From Planctomycetaceae bacterium (GTDB lineage Bacteria > Planctomycetota > Planctomycetia > Pirellulales > Pirellulaceae), in contig PBNZ01000030.1 in NCBI GenBank assembly GCA_002723275.1, forward strand, positions 50,828 to 114,827: a stretch of 64,000 bases of DNA. The letters run 5' to 3'. This document shows, piece after piece, positions 9,466-19,454 of the stretch. The notes below the pieces were generated by a model. It did not search any database, was not told the DNA's origin, and worked only from the letters and a program-made list of their open reading frames with translations. The stretch's first letter is position 1; the number at the start of each line of letters is the position of its first letter. Position numbers and translations under genes: made by a program.

Positions 9466-9502
9466 AGAAAACATGAAACCCTCTGTTTTGTCAGCGGGTT
9501 TC
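9466..9502 (-). terminator. Predicted terminator of tRNA-Val
   Basis: On the minus strand, GAAACCC (9502-9496) pairs perfectly with GGGTTTC (9481-9475) around a 14-base loop and is followed by a T-rich run. It lies 27 bases beyond the tRNA 3' end. Confidence 0.5.
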
Positions 9503-9528
9503 GCTCGGTGCGGTGCCAATCATGAAAG

Positions 9529-9602
9529 TGGGCGATACTGGATTCGAACCAGTGACCTCCGCAATGTGAGTGCGGCGCTCTAACCAACTGAGCCAATCGC
9601 CC
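9529..9602 (-). tRNA. tRNA-Val (anticodon CAC)
   Basis: Reading the minus strand from 9602, acceptor arm GGGCGAT pairs with ATCGCCC (9536-9530). The D arm GCTC/GAGC, anticodon stem CCGCA/TGCGG, loop CTCACAT with anticodon CAC, and T arm ACTGG-TTCGAAT-CCAGT are all perfect. The discriminator is A73 at 9529, as usual for valine tRNAs, and CCA is not encoded. It reads GTG codons. It is a single tRNA gene with its own likely promoter and terminator. Confidence 0.96.
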
Positions 9603-9621
9603 GATTGAATGATGGAGATGG

Positions 9622-9650
9622 ATTGTTCAATCACCGATCTCATAGGTCAA
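9622..9650 (-). promoter_or_regulatory. Predicted sigma70-type promoter of tRNA-Val
   Basis: On the minus strand a -35 TTGACC (9650-9645) and a -10 AACAAT (9627-9622) are separated by 17 bases. Transcription would begin about 13 bases before the mature tRNA 5' end. Confidence 0.4.
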
Positions 9651-10149
9651 ATGCGATGATCCAACCATGATCATTCCTTCCTAGTTTAGCTGTCGAAGAA
9701 GGTGGCGCGAAGAACGGCAGCTCGTCACCCGGCAAGCGGTGCAATTAAGTTTTCATTGGATGAAGGTGCACTCGCCGACAGAGTTGCCGCGGATCAGCCT
9801 TGTCATAAGGCCGTTATTGTCCTGGTAGATTCGTAGTTCGATTTCTGGCACCCATCTGAAAGGGCTCTTCAAGTTGATTGGGCCCCGCGTATGCGACGTC
9901 GAATCCAATTCACGTGTTGTTTTGCGGGGAGCGAGCGTTGCTCATCATAAAGGCTTCCAAGCCTTCCCCCTATCCCTGATTTCCAGCGTTGGATGAACGT
10001 CGATTCTCTTGAGCTGTATCACGGGATCGGTTCCGCCGTCATGGGATGCTGAACCGTTCGAGCGACATTACCAGACGACAATAAATTGCAGTGTCGAGTC
10101 GCGTTTTTGAATTCGGACGTCTGGTTGTTCAGAAAACGATTCAAAAAAG
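9651..10149. other. Intergenic region, no gene seen
   Basis: Roughly 500 bases between the tRNA and the PEP-CTERM gene promoter. No open frame shows recognisable motifs and no repeats or RNA structure stand out. Confidence 0.4.
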
Positions 10150-10177
10150 TTGCAATCAGAACTGCTTCGCTTATAAC
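10150..10177 (+). promoter_or_regulatory. Predicted promoter of the PEP-CTERM gene
   Basis: TTGCAA (10150-10155) and TATAAC (10172-10177) with 16-base spacing lie 65 bases before the chosen start codon. This is the only good sigma70-like pair I found in the preceding gap. Confidence 0.35.
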
Positions 10178-10241
10178 GCTAACCACGTGAAAACGACGTC
10201 TTTTCAACGTTGAAATGTCTTTTTTGAGAGGGGAATCGATC

Positions 10242-11966
10242 ATGAAGGCAGCATGCTTGTCAGGAACAGTGAGGCAACTGAAAGCTGGCGTAGCGACCGC
10301 TGTATTTGCCTGGATGTTGGTCTCGGTAGCCCATGCCGAGATTCTTCATCAGGAAACCTTCGAGACCGATGGTGACGGTGAGCGTTATGATCTCTTCGAC
10401 CCTGGCTTTGAATTTACCGGCGACTCGGGGCCGGGCATTTGGGGGCTGAATTTTGATGCGGAGCAGATCGGATTGCAACAGAATGCACCGGCCAGGAGAG
10501 CAGCGATTCTTTGGAATCACGAAATGTTTCCGGAGGTCCCAGCCCCGGAATCGTTAGAAGTGTGGGTTTCCCTCACGGAATGGGCGGTCGACAACAAAGA
10601 GGGTGCGAAGATTGGCTTCTTCCCAGGATATGAATTCACAGAGGGTTCTCTCATCGTTGCCGAAGCGCTTGAGAATGCTGGTTACAACCTGGAAGAGGTG
10701 CTTGATCCCGCCGATGTGCCAACCGATCTCGATGTCTTGATTCACTCCAGCGAATCAGCATCGACTGCTTTTGCGGAACTCAAAACGCCGATTATTTCCT
10801 ACAGCTCATCAGACCATGATGATACCGCGATTGCCGGTATTGGATCGGCCCATGATTTCCTGGATCCCGTTGAGTTAATGGTGCCGGTAGAACATGAGGG
10901 GCATCCGGCACTCGGTGGCAAGACCGGAATGATTCCTTGGACTGCCGAGGAGGCCACGCTACGCGGTATCGGCAAGCTTCATAATGGTGGCAAAGCTATT
11001 GCTTTCGCCGAAGATCCTCTAACTGGAGACGATACTCCTGCCATTTTTGTCATCGAAGAAGGGGACCCGCTGTTGGGTGCCTTTAATCCTGATCCACAAG
11101 GCGACGGCTATCTGGTCGGTGCGGCGCTCAATAAGTTTGGAACGGGCGGAGAACGCACCGTCGACATCGGTCCTATCGATATCGCAGGCAAGTCCGATCT
11201 GGCACTCACCGTTGATCTGGCCGCCACGGCAGCCGACTTTGAGTCGGGTGACTATCTGCGAATCGAAGCAGATATCGATGGTGAAACGGTAGTCCTGGAC
11301 GAGTTCTGGGGCGTGGATGATCCTGGTAGTGATTGCCTCAAAGGCTTGAGCAATGGCGATTTTCCAGGGGAAGAGGGAGACATCTGTCTTCCGGAAACCG
11401 ACTTTGAGGAATTCACCTTTGCAGTTCCGTCGGGCAATGAAGTTACACTTCGGTTTGCTCTGCTAAGCACGTGGGGCAACGAGGTTACCGCGATCGACAA
11501 TATTCGTCTGCATAGCGGACCGTTGGCCGCGAATCCCGATTTCAATGGCAACGGTGAACTCGATGCGGGTGACCTGGATGAATTGACCGCTGGTATGGCG
11601 GCAAACGATCTTGCCTACGATCTGACGGAAGATGGAGTCACCGATTATCAAGATCGAGTTAGCTGGGTCCGCGATTCCAAGGGAACGTGGATCGGCGATT
11701 CGAATCTTGATGGCGTCTTCACCAGTTCGGATTTCGTTCTGGTCTTTACCGCTGGAAAATTCGAAACTGGGGATGAAGCCAGTTGGTCCGAAGGCGATTG
11801 GGACGGTGACAAATTCTTTAGCAGTTCTGACTTTGTCGCAGCCTTCATCGATGGTGGTTTCGAAGCTGGTGAACGCAATGCAGTCAGTGTTGTGCCGGAG
11901 CCCTCCAGTATTCTCATGATCTTCGTGGGAATGGCTTGGCTCTACGGCCGCATGCGTCGGCGTTAA
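10242..11966 (+). CDS. Secreted PEP-CTERM protein with dockerin-like repeats
   Basis: A 574-residue exported protein. It has an N-terminal signal peptide ending near AHA, a long acidic beta-rich body of unknown fold and two Asp-rich segments (DFNGNGELDAGDLDEL and GDSNLDGVFTSSDF) that look like dockerin-type calcium-binding loops. It ends with a C-terminal PEP-CTERM tail (VPEPSS, hydrophobic stretch, RMRRR end). The tail predicts recognition by an exosortase and loss of the C-terminus during sorting to the surface or matrix. The ATG at 10242 follows GAGAGGGGA at 10226-10234 at correct spacing; an in-frame ATG at 10215 has no such site. The N-terminal part of the body could bind carbohydrate, but I see no catalytic motif. 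Confidence 0.85.
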   Translation: MKAACLSGTVRQLKAGVATAVFAWMLVSVAHAEILHQETFETDGDGERYDLFDPGFEFTGDSGPGIWGLNFDAEQIGLQQNAPARRAAILWNHEMFPEVPAPESLEVWVSLTEWAVDNKEGAKIGFFPGYEFTEGSLIVAEALENAGYNLEEVLDPADVPTDLDVLIHSSESASTAFAELKTPIISYSSSDHDDTAIAGIGSAHDFLDPVELMVPVEHEGHPALGGKTGMIPWTAEEATLRGIGKLHNGGKAIAFAEDPLTGDDTPAIFVIEEGDPLLGAFNPDPQGDGYLVGAALNKFGTGGERTVDIGPIDIAGKSDLALTVDLAATAADFESGDYLRIEADIDGETVVLDEFWGVDDPGSDCLKGLSNGDFPGEEGDICLPETDFEEFTFAVPSGNEVTLRFALLSTWGNEVTAIDNIRLHSGPLAANPDFNGNGELDAGDLDELTAGMAANDLAYDLTEDGVTDYQDRVSWVRDSKGTWIGDSNLDGVFTSSDFVLVFTAGKFETGDEASWSEGDWDGDKFFSSSDFVAAFIDGGFEAGERNAVSVVPEPSSILMIFVGMAWLYGRMRRR

Positions 11967-12008
11967 TGACCGAAACGGCACCACGATTTTAGGTGTCGTT
12001 GAGCTTTC

Positions 12009-12063
12009 AAGCTCGAAGTCGATTTCGCGGGATTCTCTCGCCGTTCGGCTTCGAGCTTTTTTT
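12009..12063 (+). terminator. Predicted terminator of the PEP-CTERM gene
   Basis: A ten-base perfect stem (AAGCTCGAAG at 12009-12018 with CTTCGAGCTT at 12049-12058) runs straight into seven T residues (12057-12063). The 30-base loop is long, but contains further GC pairing. Confidence 0.55.
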
Positions 12064-12119
12064 ACAGGCAAGCGACGCTGCGTTTGCGGCTTCTGCCGCC
12101 CGTCAGCGTTGTGAGAAGA

Positions 12120-12461
12120 TTATGAGGTTTCCTTCTCCGATGTCGACTCAGTCGCGACATCTTCGGTCACCGAAGTTTCAGCCACGGAATCACCGTCTGC
12201 CGGTAATTCGAATTTGGGGGCCGTCGGAGCCTCGTAGTCATCGACGTCCTCATCTTGATATTGAGGAGTCGATGAAGAAGTTGTGGGATAGCGATACGAA
12301 TGACTGCTAATGTCCATCTGCGATTGGATTTCGCTGAGTCCCTGGCGGAACTCCTTGTAACTCGAGCCAAGCGATCGAGCGACTTCGGGTAATCGCTTCC
12401 CAAATAACACGACAGCCACAATGCCGACAATGATGAGTTCTTGTATGCCTAACCCAAACAT
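12120..12461 (-). CDS. tatA: Twin-arginine translocase subunit TatA/TatE type, copy 2
   Basis: A 113-residue Tat channel protein. One N-terminal membrane helix (IQELIIVGIVAVVLF) is followed by the conserved FGKRLPEVARSLG hinge and amphipathic helix, then a long acidic Ser/Thr/Glu-rich tail that would stay in the cytoplasm. It oligomerises with TatC (not in this window) to export folded proteins with RR signal peptides. The ATG at 12461 is chosen because TatA proteins begin directly at the membrane helix; the frame stays open upstream to 12500 but that extension is unconserved. It lies about 80 bases downstream of a second tatA and is probably in one transcript with it. Confidence 0.88.
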   Translation of the reverse strand: MFGLGIQELIIVGIVAVVLFGKRLPEVARSLGSSYKEFRQGLSEIQSQMDISSHSYRYPTTSSSTPQYQDEDVDDYEAPTAPKFELPADGDSVAETSVTEDVATESTSEKETS

Positions 12462-12539
12462 AGGTTTCCCAACCAATCGAATGAACTCGTGTGAACACAA
12501 CGCAACGGTGCGTTGCCCCTCACCGTGAGATGATCAAGT

Positions 12540-12785
12540 CTACGACTCGTCTTTTTTCGAGTCGTTACTGATCGAGGTTGTCGCCTCTTCAAGTTCTTCC
12601 TCGACGCCTTGGACGCCTTTCTTGAACTCGGTGATGCCTTTGCCAAGCGAACGCATGACGCTCGGTAAACGATTGCCAAACAGCAACAGCAAAATGGCCA
12701 GGACGACAATGAGTTCCAAAGGACCAGGCATGCCGATAAAGGCAAGCAAAGGTTGCATTTGGTCAACAGCGATGAATGTAGACAT
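12540..12785 (-). CDS. tatA: Twin-arginine translocase subunit TatA/TatE type, copy 1
   Basis: An 81-residue Tat channel protein with one membrane helix (LELIVVLAILLLLF), the FGNRLPSVMRSLG hinge and amphipathic helix, and a short charged tail. The ATG at 12785 has GAGGG eight bases upstream on the coding strand. It differs from the neighbouring copy in tail length and in having about 18 residues before the helix, so the two are probably not redundant: one may be TatA-like and one TatB-like. The Tat-dependent DUF1501 protein encoded at 17970-19364 is a likely client. Confidence 0.88.
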   Translation of the reverse strand: MSTFIAVDQMQPLLAFIGMPGPLELIVVLAILLLLFGNRLPSVMRSLGKGITEFKKGVQGVEEELEEATTSISNDSKKDES

Positions 12786-13093
12786 CAGATTCGCCCTCAC
12801 ACGTAACGAGATCTAAGGTAGGAGGAAACGTACTGTGCGGCGAAAGCGGGCGACGAACCCAGGTTGGGCGGTGCCAGGACCGACGGTGGTGAGCACGATG
12901 AATGATTGACCTTCCTCGGGTCGCGTGCCCACGTCCCTATTTTAATCCGTAAAAACCTGACCTGTCAAACCGCTTGCCGGCCGCTGTTTGGCGAACTTAA
13001 CTGCTAAACTTTAGGGGGTCTGGCTGGAAGCGACGACCGTTTATCCGCCCAGACCATCGATTTCCCCTGAATCAAAAGCTTAAACGGCCTGCA
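12786..13093. other. Divergent intergenic region between tatA and the GH13 gene
   Basis: No gene is seen. The region carries the tat promoter described separately. I found no equally good promoter for the plus-strand GH13 gene. Confidence 0.45.
12939..12968 (-). promoter_or_regulatory. Predicted sigma70-type promoter of the tatA pair
   Basis: On the minus strand a perfect -35 TTGACA (12968-12963) and a -10 TAAAAT (12944-12939) are 18 bases apart, about 150 bases before the first tatA start codon. Confidence 0.55.
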
Positions 13094-14974
13094 GTGATGC
13101 TCTGGTTGCGAAAACGTTTATTCTTGTTCGCCTCGTTTACCACGCTTGTGGTTGCCGCGATTGCTGAGGCACAGGCTGTTTTGCCCCTTGAGTCAGGGCC
13201 AGCGACCGTGCCGAGTTGGGCACAGGAAGCGGTTTGGTATCAGGTTTTTCTTGAACGATTTAGGAATGGTGATTTTTCCAACGATCCCCAGCTTGCGGAT
13301 CTTAAAGGTGCCTGGCCCCATCTGCGTCCGGCAGGCTGGCAGCCGACACCTTGGGGGCAGGATTGGTATCGCTTGGAGGCTTGGGCCCAAGCTCGGCAGG
13401 ATTTTTACCAGACCGTTTATATGCGTCGCTACGGCGGTGATCTGCAAGGGCTCATCGACCGCTTGGATTACCTTCAGGATCTGGGGGTGACAGCCATCTA
13501 TCTGAACCCGATCAATGATGCGCCTTCCCTGCACAAGTATGACGCACGCAACTATCGCCATATCGATCGTAACTTCGGCCCGGATCCCGCCCGCGATGCG
13601 GAACTCATGGCTGCCGAGGATCCGGCCGACCCTGAAACCTGGCGATGGACGACGGCCGATCGACTTTTCCTCAAGCTGCTCGAACTTGCACACCAACGCG
13701 GCATGCGAGTGATCATCGATTACTCCTGGAATCACACCGGGACGACGTTTTGGGCCTTTCAGGATGTTCGCAAAAGGCAGGCTAATTCTCCTTTCCGTGA
13801 TTGGTATCGAATAAACGCGTTTGATGATCCCGATACGACGGAGGATGAGTTCACCTATCGAGGCTGGCACGGTGTTGCTGACTTGCCGGAACTTAATCGG
13901 GCGGTGAATCAGGCGGGTGAAGAGGATTTACATCCAGCCGTAAAACGCCATGTATTTGCCGTCACCCGCCGATGGCTGGATCCCAATGGTGATGGCAATT
14001 GCGAAGATGGTGTCGATGGGTTTCGCCTGGACGTTGCTGCTGAAATTCCATCTGCCTTTTGGCGAGACTATCGTCGCTTCGTCAAGGAAATCAATCCTGA
14101 AGCATTTCTTGTCGGTGAGATCTGGTGGGAAAAATGGCCCGTTAGTCTCGCCGATCCAGCGCCCTGGTTGCAGGGGGATATGTTTGACTCCGTGATGGAC
14201 TACCGTTGGTACGCTGCGGCACGCGGGCTCTTCGCGAATGCGATCCCCAGGGAAACTCCCACGAGCTTCCGGAATCAACTCCTCCAACAGAGCCAAGGTC
14301 TCTCCGGCGATACGCAACGCGGGTTAATGCGTTTGCTGTCCGGACACGATAGCCCTCGATGTATGACGTCGATTGAAAACCCAGGCCTCTATAAGTATCG
14401 AACTGGTTTGAGAGGAGATTCAAATTACCGGATTCAGCGACCTGGTTCGGCAGTGCGACGCACGATGAAAACGATGCTGCTCTGCCAGTTTACCTCGGTC
14501 GCTGCACCGCAAATTTATTACGGTGATGAAGTCGGGATGTGGGGAGCCGACGATCCAGACAATCGAAAACCGATGGTCTGGGCGGACATCGAATACGAAG
14601 ATGAGGCATCGCATCCCTTAGGTGATCAACGTACGTCCGATAGAATCCAACCTGATCTGGATTTACACGCTCATGTTCGTCAATTGGCAAAAATGAGAAA
14701 GCGTCATGCAGATTTGTTGGTCTACGGTGACTTTGAGGTTGCTGACGCCAACGATGAGGCGCGGTGGTTTGTTATACGGCGTTGGACCGATGACAAAAAT
14801 CTTTACGTGATCTTCAATTTAAAGCCTGAAACTCGCCCTTATCATCTTCGCAATGTCGACGCTGCAATCGATCTCTTGACGGAGAAAAAGTTGACCGGTC
14901 ATTCGAAAGCGAAAAACTTGTCGATTCGCGTTCCCGGAAATTCTGGCATCGTTGTTCGGGTTACGGAACCTTGA
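13094..14974 (+). CDS. Secreted GH13 alpha-amylase-family glycoside hydrolase
   Basis: A 626-residue GH13 enzyme with a signal peptide (basic MLWLRKR start, hydrophobic core, Ala-x-Ala end near residue 28). The four family regions are visible: region I as DYSWNHTG, region II GVDGFRLDV with nucleophile Asp313, region III with acid/base Glu342 in LVGEIWWE, and region IV SGHDSPR with Asp419. Region I has DYSWNH where DxVxNH is usual. Overall it looks closest to neopullulanase/cyclomaltodextrinase-type enzymes that cut alpha-1,4 (and 1,6) glucans. The gene starts GTG-ATG (13094 or 13097) and no Shine-Dalgarno sequence decides between them. Numbering here is from the GTG. Confidence 0.9.
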   Translation: MMLWLRKRLFLFASFTTLVVAAIAEAQAVLPLESGPATVPSWAQEAVWYQVFLERFRNGDFSNDPQLADLKGAWPHLRPAGWQPTPWGQDWYRLEAWAQARQDFYQTVYMRRYGGDLQGLIDRLDYLQDLGVTAIYLNPINDAPSLHKYDARNYRHIDRNFGPDPARDAELMAAEDPADPETWRWTTADRLFLKLLELAHQRGMRVIIDYSWNHTGTTFWAFQDVRKRQANSPFRDWYRINAFDDPDTTEDEFTYRGWHGVADLPELNRAVNQAGEEDLHPAVKRHVFAVTRRWLDPNGDGNCEDGVDGFRLDVAAEIPSAFWRDYRRFVKEINPEAFLVGEIWWEKWPVSLADPAPWLQGDMFDSVMDYRWYAAARGLFANAIPRETPTSFRNQLLQQSQGLSGDTQRGLMRLLSGHDSPRCMTSIENPGLYKYRTGLRGDSNYRIQRPGSAVRRTMKTMLLCQFTSVAAPQIYYGDEVGMWGADDPDNRKPMVWADIEYEDEASHPLGDQRTSDRIQPDLDLHAHVRQLAKMRKRHADLLVYGDFEVADANDEARWFVIRRWTDDKNLYVIFNLKPETRPYHLRNVDAAIDLLTEKKLTGHSKAKNLSIRVPGNSGIVVRVTEP

Positions 14975-15093
14975 TGGGCTTTCGAGCGTCTGGCGGTGGG
15001 GGATTGGGGAAATCCGGTTCTGAATTTGCGGTGAGTTTTGCTATAATTCGAGCTCTTTAGTTGACATCATGGATTCCAGCCGAGGTGGCCTCA

Positions 15094-17934
15094 ATGGCCG
15101 ATCGACGAATACTGTTTGTTGCGATTGGATTCGCGGCTGCAGCCGCATCGGGTTTGGTGCGCGCCGACGAAGCGGCCGACATCGAATTCTTTGAACGAAA
15201 GATTCGTCCGGTGCTTGTGGAGCATTGTTACGAGTGCCATGCGGAATCTTCCGAAGAATTGCAGGGTGACCTGAGACTCGATACACGTGAGGCGATTCGT
15301 GCAGGCGGCCCTTCAGGAGCTGCGGTGACTCCTGGTGAACCGTCTGAAAGCCTCTTGCTCGACGCGATGCGTTATGAGTCGTTCGAGATGCCGCCTCAGG
15401 GGAAGTTGCCGGACAATGTCATCCGCGACTTTGAGCGTTGGATTGCGAATGGGGCTGTTGACCCACGAGAGGGCAGCGCGCTTGAGAAGCAAGGAGTCGA
15501 TCTTGAGCAGGGCAGGAAGTTTTGGGCTTTTCAGCTACTCGACGCAACCGTGCCACAGGGTGCTGAGCTGGATCGCTCCGGAACAACCATCGATCGGTTT
15601 ATTCGAGCACGTCAGCGCGAACAAGACTTGAATTCAAATCCTCCGGCTTCACCGGAGATCTTAGTTCGTCGGCTGTTTTTCGACTTAGTGGGCATCCCCC
15701 CGACGCCAGCTCAGATTCGCGACTTCTTAGCAGATGAATCTCCCGATGCTTATTCTCGCCTGGTCGAACGTCTTTTGGCCTCCTCCGAGTTTGGTCAGCA
15801 TTGGGGGCGACACTGGCTGGACGTCGTTCGCTATTCCGACTCGAGTGGCGGTGCCCGAACGCGCATCTTTCAGCATGCCTGGCGATATCGTGATTACGTG
15901 ATTCAGGCATTCAATGAGGATCGGCCCTACGATCGATTTGTGGCAGAGCAACTAGCCGGCGACCTCATGCCTTATCAGTCTGAGGAACTTCGTCGGCAAC
16001 AACTCACCGCGACCGGTTTTCTCGCTCTAGGGCCGACGAATTATGAATTGCAGGACAAAGAGCTCCTGCGAATGGAAGTTGTTGATGAGCAGCTCGATAC
16101 CTTGGGTCGAGCGATGTTGGGGATGACCATTGGCTGTGCTCGTTGCCATGATCATAAGTTTGATCCGATTGGTATCGCAGACTATTACGCAATGGCCGGT
16201 ATTTTTCGAAGCACGAAAACTTTGAATCATGCCAACGTTTCCAATCCTATCATGCGAGATCTGCCAGTTGCCCCTGAGCATCAGCAGCGACTCGACACGC
16301 ATACAAAACAAGTGAAGGCTCTGAAGACCGTTATTGCGGACTTGGAAGCCAAGCTTAAAGGGATCGATTCTCAGTCGTCACCTGCTGTTGCTGCAGATTC
16401 CTTGCCAGGCATCGTCGTCGATAATACCGCGGCAGAGATGATGGGGAGTTGGACGCCTTCCTCGCATACACCTCGCTATGTCGGAGCGGGCTATTTGCAT
16501 GATCAGAATCAACAGAAGGGTGATTTGCAGGCGACGTTTGTCGCGCAGATCCCGGTGGCCGGGAACTATGAAATCCGCGTGGCGTATTCGGCGGGCACGA
16601 ATCGAGCGCCGCGAGTCCCGGTTGTGATCCAACTTTCCGGTCAGCAGGAGACGGTCTTTGTTGACCAAACGGTGGCTCCACCTATTGATGGCCTGTTTCA
16701 CTCGCTGGGGCAGTATCAACTGCAGCAGGGTGAGACGGTGAAGGTCGTCGTACAGAATCGGGGGACGCAAGGCCATGTCATCGTGGATGCGGTTCAATGG
16801 TTGAACCTCGCCGCCAACGAAAATGATGACGACGGCAATGTTGATCAATCGGCGTCGGAAGTTGCTCTGCAGACTCAAGCTCTCGAAAAACAGCTTGAGG
16901 AGCATCGCAGTGAACTTAAGCGTCTGGAGTCTGCTGCGCCCAAGCCGCCGGATCTCGTCATGTCGGTGCAAGAAGAGGAAGATCCGAAAGACGCGTTCAT
17001 CTGCATTCGTGGTAATGTTCATAATCGGGGCGATGATGTCGGACGTGGTTTTTTGCGGGTCGTGAGTCCTGACGGCGATTGGGAAATTGAAGAGAGTGAG
17101 AGCGGCCGGCGAGAACTGGCTGAGTGGATTTGCAGTGACGAGAATCCGCTTGCATCTCGCGTTTTGGCGAACCGAGTCTGGCACCATCTGTTTGGTGACG
17201 GCCTCGTAAGAACACCTGATAATTTTGGCTATACAGGTGAACGTCCCACGCATCCGTTCTTATTGGATTATCTGGCAGTGCGACTCATCGACTCAGGTTG
17301 GTCGGTCAAGGCTTTGGTTCGTGAAGTGGTTCACAGCGAGACTTACCGGCTATCTTCGGAGCGTCATGTACGAGCCGCGGAGATTGATCCCGATAATCGT
17401 CTTTTGTTTCGTCAGAATCGGCGAAGACTGGCCGCGGAACAAATCCGGGATGCGATCTTGGTTTCCAGTGGCCGGCTTGACCGTCAGATAGGTGGGCCTT
17501 CCATCGCCGCCGGCACCAAAACTGAATTTGGCTATGCCTTTGCGGGATATCGACGGGGCGTTTATGTACCCGTATTTCGAAGTACATTCAGCGATCTTTT
17601 TGAAGTCTTTGATGTTGCCGATCCGAATATTGTGGTGGGGAAACGAAATGTTACCACCCGAGCCTCGCAGGCACTCTTCATGATGAATAGTCCCTTTATC
17701 GTCGAGCACGCTTCGCATTTAGCCGAGGAAGCCTTGCGGACGGTTAGCTCCGATCAGGAACGCATGAAGTGGCTCTATCGTCGTGTCCTCGGACGCGAGG
17801 CGACGGAAAATGAACTCGTGGAAACTTGGCGGTTTTTCGGGGAATTACAGGAGTCGGGTGCCAGTTCATCCGATTCTTGGACCCTTGTTTCCCAAGCATT
17901 GTTTGCCTGTCTGGACTTTCGTTATATACACTAG
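15094..17934 (+). CDS. Planctomycete cytochrome PSCyt1/DUF1549/DUF1553 protein with inserted beta-sandwich domain
   Basis: A 946-residue secreted protein of the architecture typical for planctomycetes. It has a signal peptide (to about residue 25), a PSCyt1 domain with heme motif CYECH at 45-49, then DUF1549 with the diagnostic [13 protein letters not shown], and a C-terminal DUF1553. Between the last two lies an inserted ~130-residue beta-rich segment ([10 protein letters not shown]...[12 protein letters not shown]...[10 protein letters not shown]) resembling a golvesin/xanthan-lyase-type carbohydrate-binding domain, flanked by coiled-coil-like stretches. The ATG at 15094 follows GAGG and starts the signal peptide; an in-frame TTG at 15061 is less likely. 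It is followed by a DUF1501 gene, the usual partner. The function is unproven; a role in polysaccharide breakdown with electron transfer is commonly inferred. Confidence 0.9.
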   Translation: MADRRILFVAIGFAAAAASGLVRADEAADIEFFERKIRPVLVEHCYECHAESSEELQGDLRLDTREAIRAGGPSGAAVTPGEPSESLLLDAMRYESFEMPPQGKLPDNVIRDFERWIANGAVDPREGSALEKQGVDLEQGRKFWAFQLLDATVPQGAELDRSGTTIDRFIRARQREQDLNSNPPASPEILVRRLFFDLVGIPPTPAQIRDFLADESPDAYSRLVERLLASSEFGQHWGRHWLDVVRYSDSSGGARTRIFQHAWRYRDYVIQAFNEDRPYDRFVAEQLAGDLMPYQSEELRRQQLTATGFLALGPTNYELQDKELLRMEVVDEQLDTLGRAMLGMTIGCARCHDHKFDPIGIADYYAMAGIFRSTKTLNHANVSNPIMRDLPVAPEHQQRLDTHTKQVKALKTVIADLEAKLKGIDSQSSPAVAADSLPGIVVDNTAAEMMGSWTPSSHTPRYVGAGYLHDQNQQKGDLQATFVAQIPVAGNYEIRVAYSAGTNRAPRVPVVIQLSGQQETVFVDQTVAPPIDGLFHSLGQYQLQQGETVKVVVQNRGTQGHVIVDAVQWLNLAANENDDDGNVDQSASEVALQTQALEKQLEEHRSELKRLESAAPKPPDLVMSVQEEEDPKDAFICIRGNVHNRGDDVGRGFLRVVSPDGDWEIEESESGRRELAEWICSDENPLASRVLANRVWHHLFGDGLVRTPDNFGYTGERPTHPFLLDYLAVRLIDSGWSVKALVREVVHSETYRLSSERHVRAAEIDPDNRLLFRQNRRRLAAEQIRDAILVSSGRLDRQIGGPSIAAGTKTEFGYAFAGYRRGVYVPVFRSTFSDLFEVFDVADPNIVVGKRNVTTRASQALFMMNSPFIVEHASHLAEEALRTVSSDQERMKWLYRRVLGREATENELVETWRFFGELQESGASSSDSWTLVSQALFACLDFRYIH

Positions 17935-17969
17935 GTCAACGTATTGAAGCTAAACCTTCAGGGAAGACC

Positions 17970-19364
17970 ATGAATCGATCATCAACATCCCGACGCGATA
18001 TGTTGCGGACAACGGCATGTGGCTTTGGCTCTTTGGCATTAGCCGGGCTCTGCCGAGACAGTGTGGCGGCTCCGAGCATGGTGGCGAAGGACCCTCATCT
18101 GCCACCGAAGGCGAAACGCGTGATCTTCTTGTTCATGCAGGGCGGTCCGAGTCAGATCGATACCTATGATCCCAAGCCTCGCCTGGATCGGGATGACGGA
18201 AAACAGGTCGAATTCCACGTTGCCAGGACTCGTAAGATTACTCCGGAACGTGTCTTCAAGTCTCCTTGGCGCTTTCGTCAGTATGGTGAGTGTGGACAGC
18301 CTGTTTCAGAACTCTTTCCACACATGGCGGAGCATGTGGATGATTACTGTGTCATTCGCAGTATGCATACGGAAGGGGTGGCTCACGGACCGGCGACGTT
18401 GTTTTTGCACACCGGTGCGACCAACCTCGTGAGACCCTCGATGGGAGCCTGGGTCAGTTATGGCTTGGGTACAGAAAATCAAAGTCTGCCTGGCTTTGTC
18501 ACGATTAGCCCACCTTCGACTCAGGGTGGACCGCGACTCTATTCCAATGCATTCTTGCCAACGCTCTACCAGGGGACGGCGATTGGACGTGCCGGGACTG
18601 GAATTTCCGATGGAAGCATTGCCAATTTGCGAAATCAACGCTGGCAGGATGACCAACAGCGAAAGCAGTTGGCATTCTTGAATTCACTCAATCGCCAGCA
18701 GATGTTGGAACCGGATGATGAGCTCGAAGCGACGATTTCTTCGTTCGAACTTGCTTATCGCATGCAAAGCGAGGCTCCCGCGGTTTTAGATTTGTCGAGT
18801 GAGTCTGCCGCAACGATGGCTCAATACGGCATCGGGGAACAAGAGACGGATGAGTTCGGTCGGCAATGCTTGCTCGCGCGGCGTATGGCCGAATCAGGCG
18901 TGCGATACATTCAGGTCAATTACGCCGACAACACCAACAACCCCCGCTGGGATCAACATTCTCGAATCAAAGAGCATGAAAAGCACGCCCGTGCGATCGA
19001 TCAACCGGTGGCGGGCTTGCTGAAGGATCTCAAGCAACGAGGGTTGCTCGAGGACACGCTCGTTTGGTGGGGTGGGGAGTTTGGAAGGACACCATTTGCG
19101 CAGGGACGCGATGGGCGCGACCACAATCCGCGTGGTTTCACCGTGTGGCTGGCAGGGGGAGGAGTCAAACCCGGCATGGCTTACGGGCAGACCGATGAAT
19201 TTGGCTATGAGGCGGTTGAAAATAAGGTCCACATGCACGATCTGCATGCCACCTTGCTCCATCTGATGGGCCTCAATCACAAACAGTTGACCTATCGATA
19301 CGACGGTCGCGATTTCCGGCTGACGGACGTCGCGGGACGTGTGGTCACGGATATTATTGCCTAA
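17970..19364 (+). CDS. Tat-exported DUF1501 (sulfatase-like) protein
   Basis: A 464-residue DUF1501 protein, a family related to alkaline phosphatase/sulfatase folds and routinely paired with PSCyt1/DUF1553 proteins. The N-terminus carries a twin-arginine signal ([21 protein letters not shown]). It is followed by the family start [22 protein letters not shown] and, later, [24 protein letters not shown], which supplies metal-binding-type Asp/His/Glu residues. The ATG at 17970 has AGGGAAG at good spacing; the upstream extension to 17826 overlaps the cytochrome gene and lacks conserved sequence. It begins 35 bases after the cytochrome gene and is surely in the same operon. The substrate is unknown. 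Confidence 0.92.
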   Translation: MNRSSTSRRDMLRTTACGFGSLALAGLCRDSVAAPSMVAKDPHLPPKAKRVIFLFMQGGPSQIDTYDPKPRLDRDDGKQVEFHVARTRKITPERVFKSPWRFRQYGECGQPVSELFPHMAEHVDDYCVIRSMHTEGVAHGPATLFLHTGATNLVRPSMGAWVSYGLGTENQSLPGFVTISPPSTQGGPRLYSNAFLPTLYQGTAIGRAGTGISDGSIANLRNQRWQDDQQRKQLAFLNSLNRQQMLEPDDELEATISSFELAYRMQSEAPAVLDLSSESAATMAQYGIGEQETDEFGRQCLLARRMAESGVRYIQVNYADNTNNPRWDQHSRIKEHEKHARAIDQPVAGLLKDLKQRGLLEDTLVWWGGEFGRTPFAQGRDGRDHNPRGFTVWLAGGGVKPGMAYGQTDEFGYEAVENKVHMHDLHATLLHLMGLNHKQLTYRYDGRDFRLTDVAGRVVTDIIA

Positions 19365-19454
19365 GTTGGGCAGCGTCCTCTTTTGTTTCATGGGAGATCG
19401 GTTCGCTTAATGCGCGGATCGTCTCGTTGCCGGGGTAATCGTCTGGTTGCCGGG

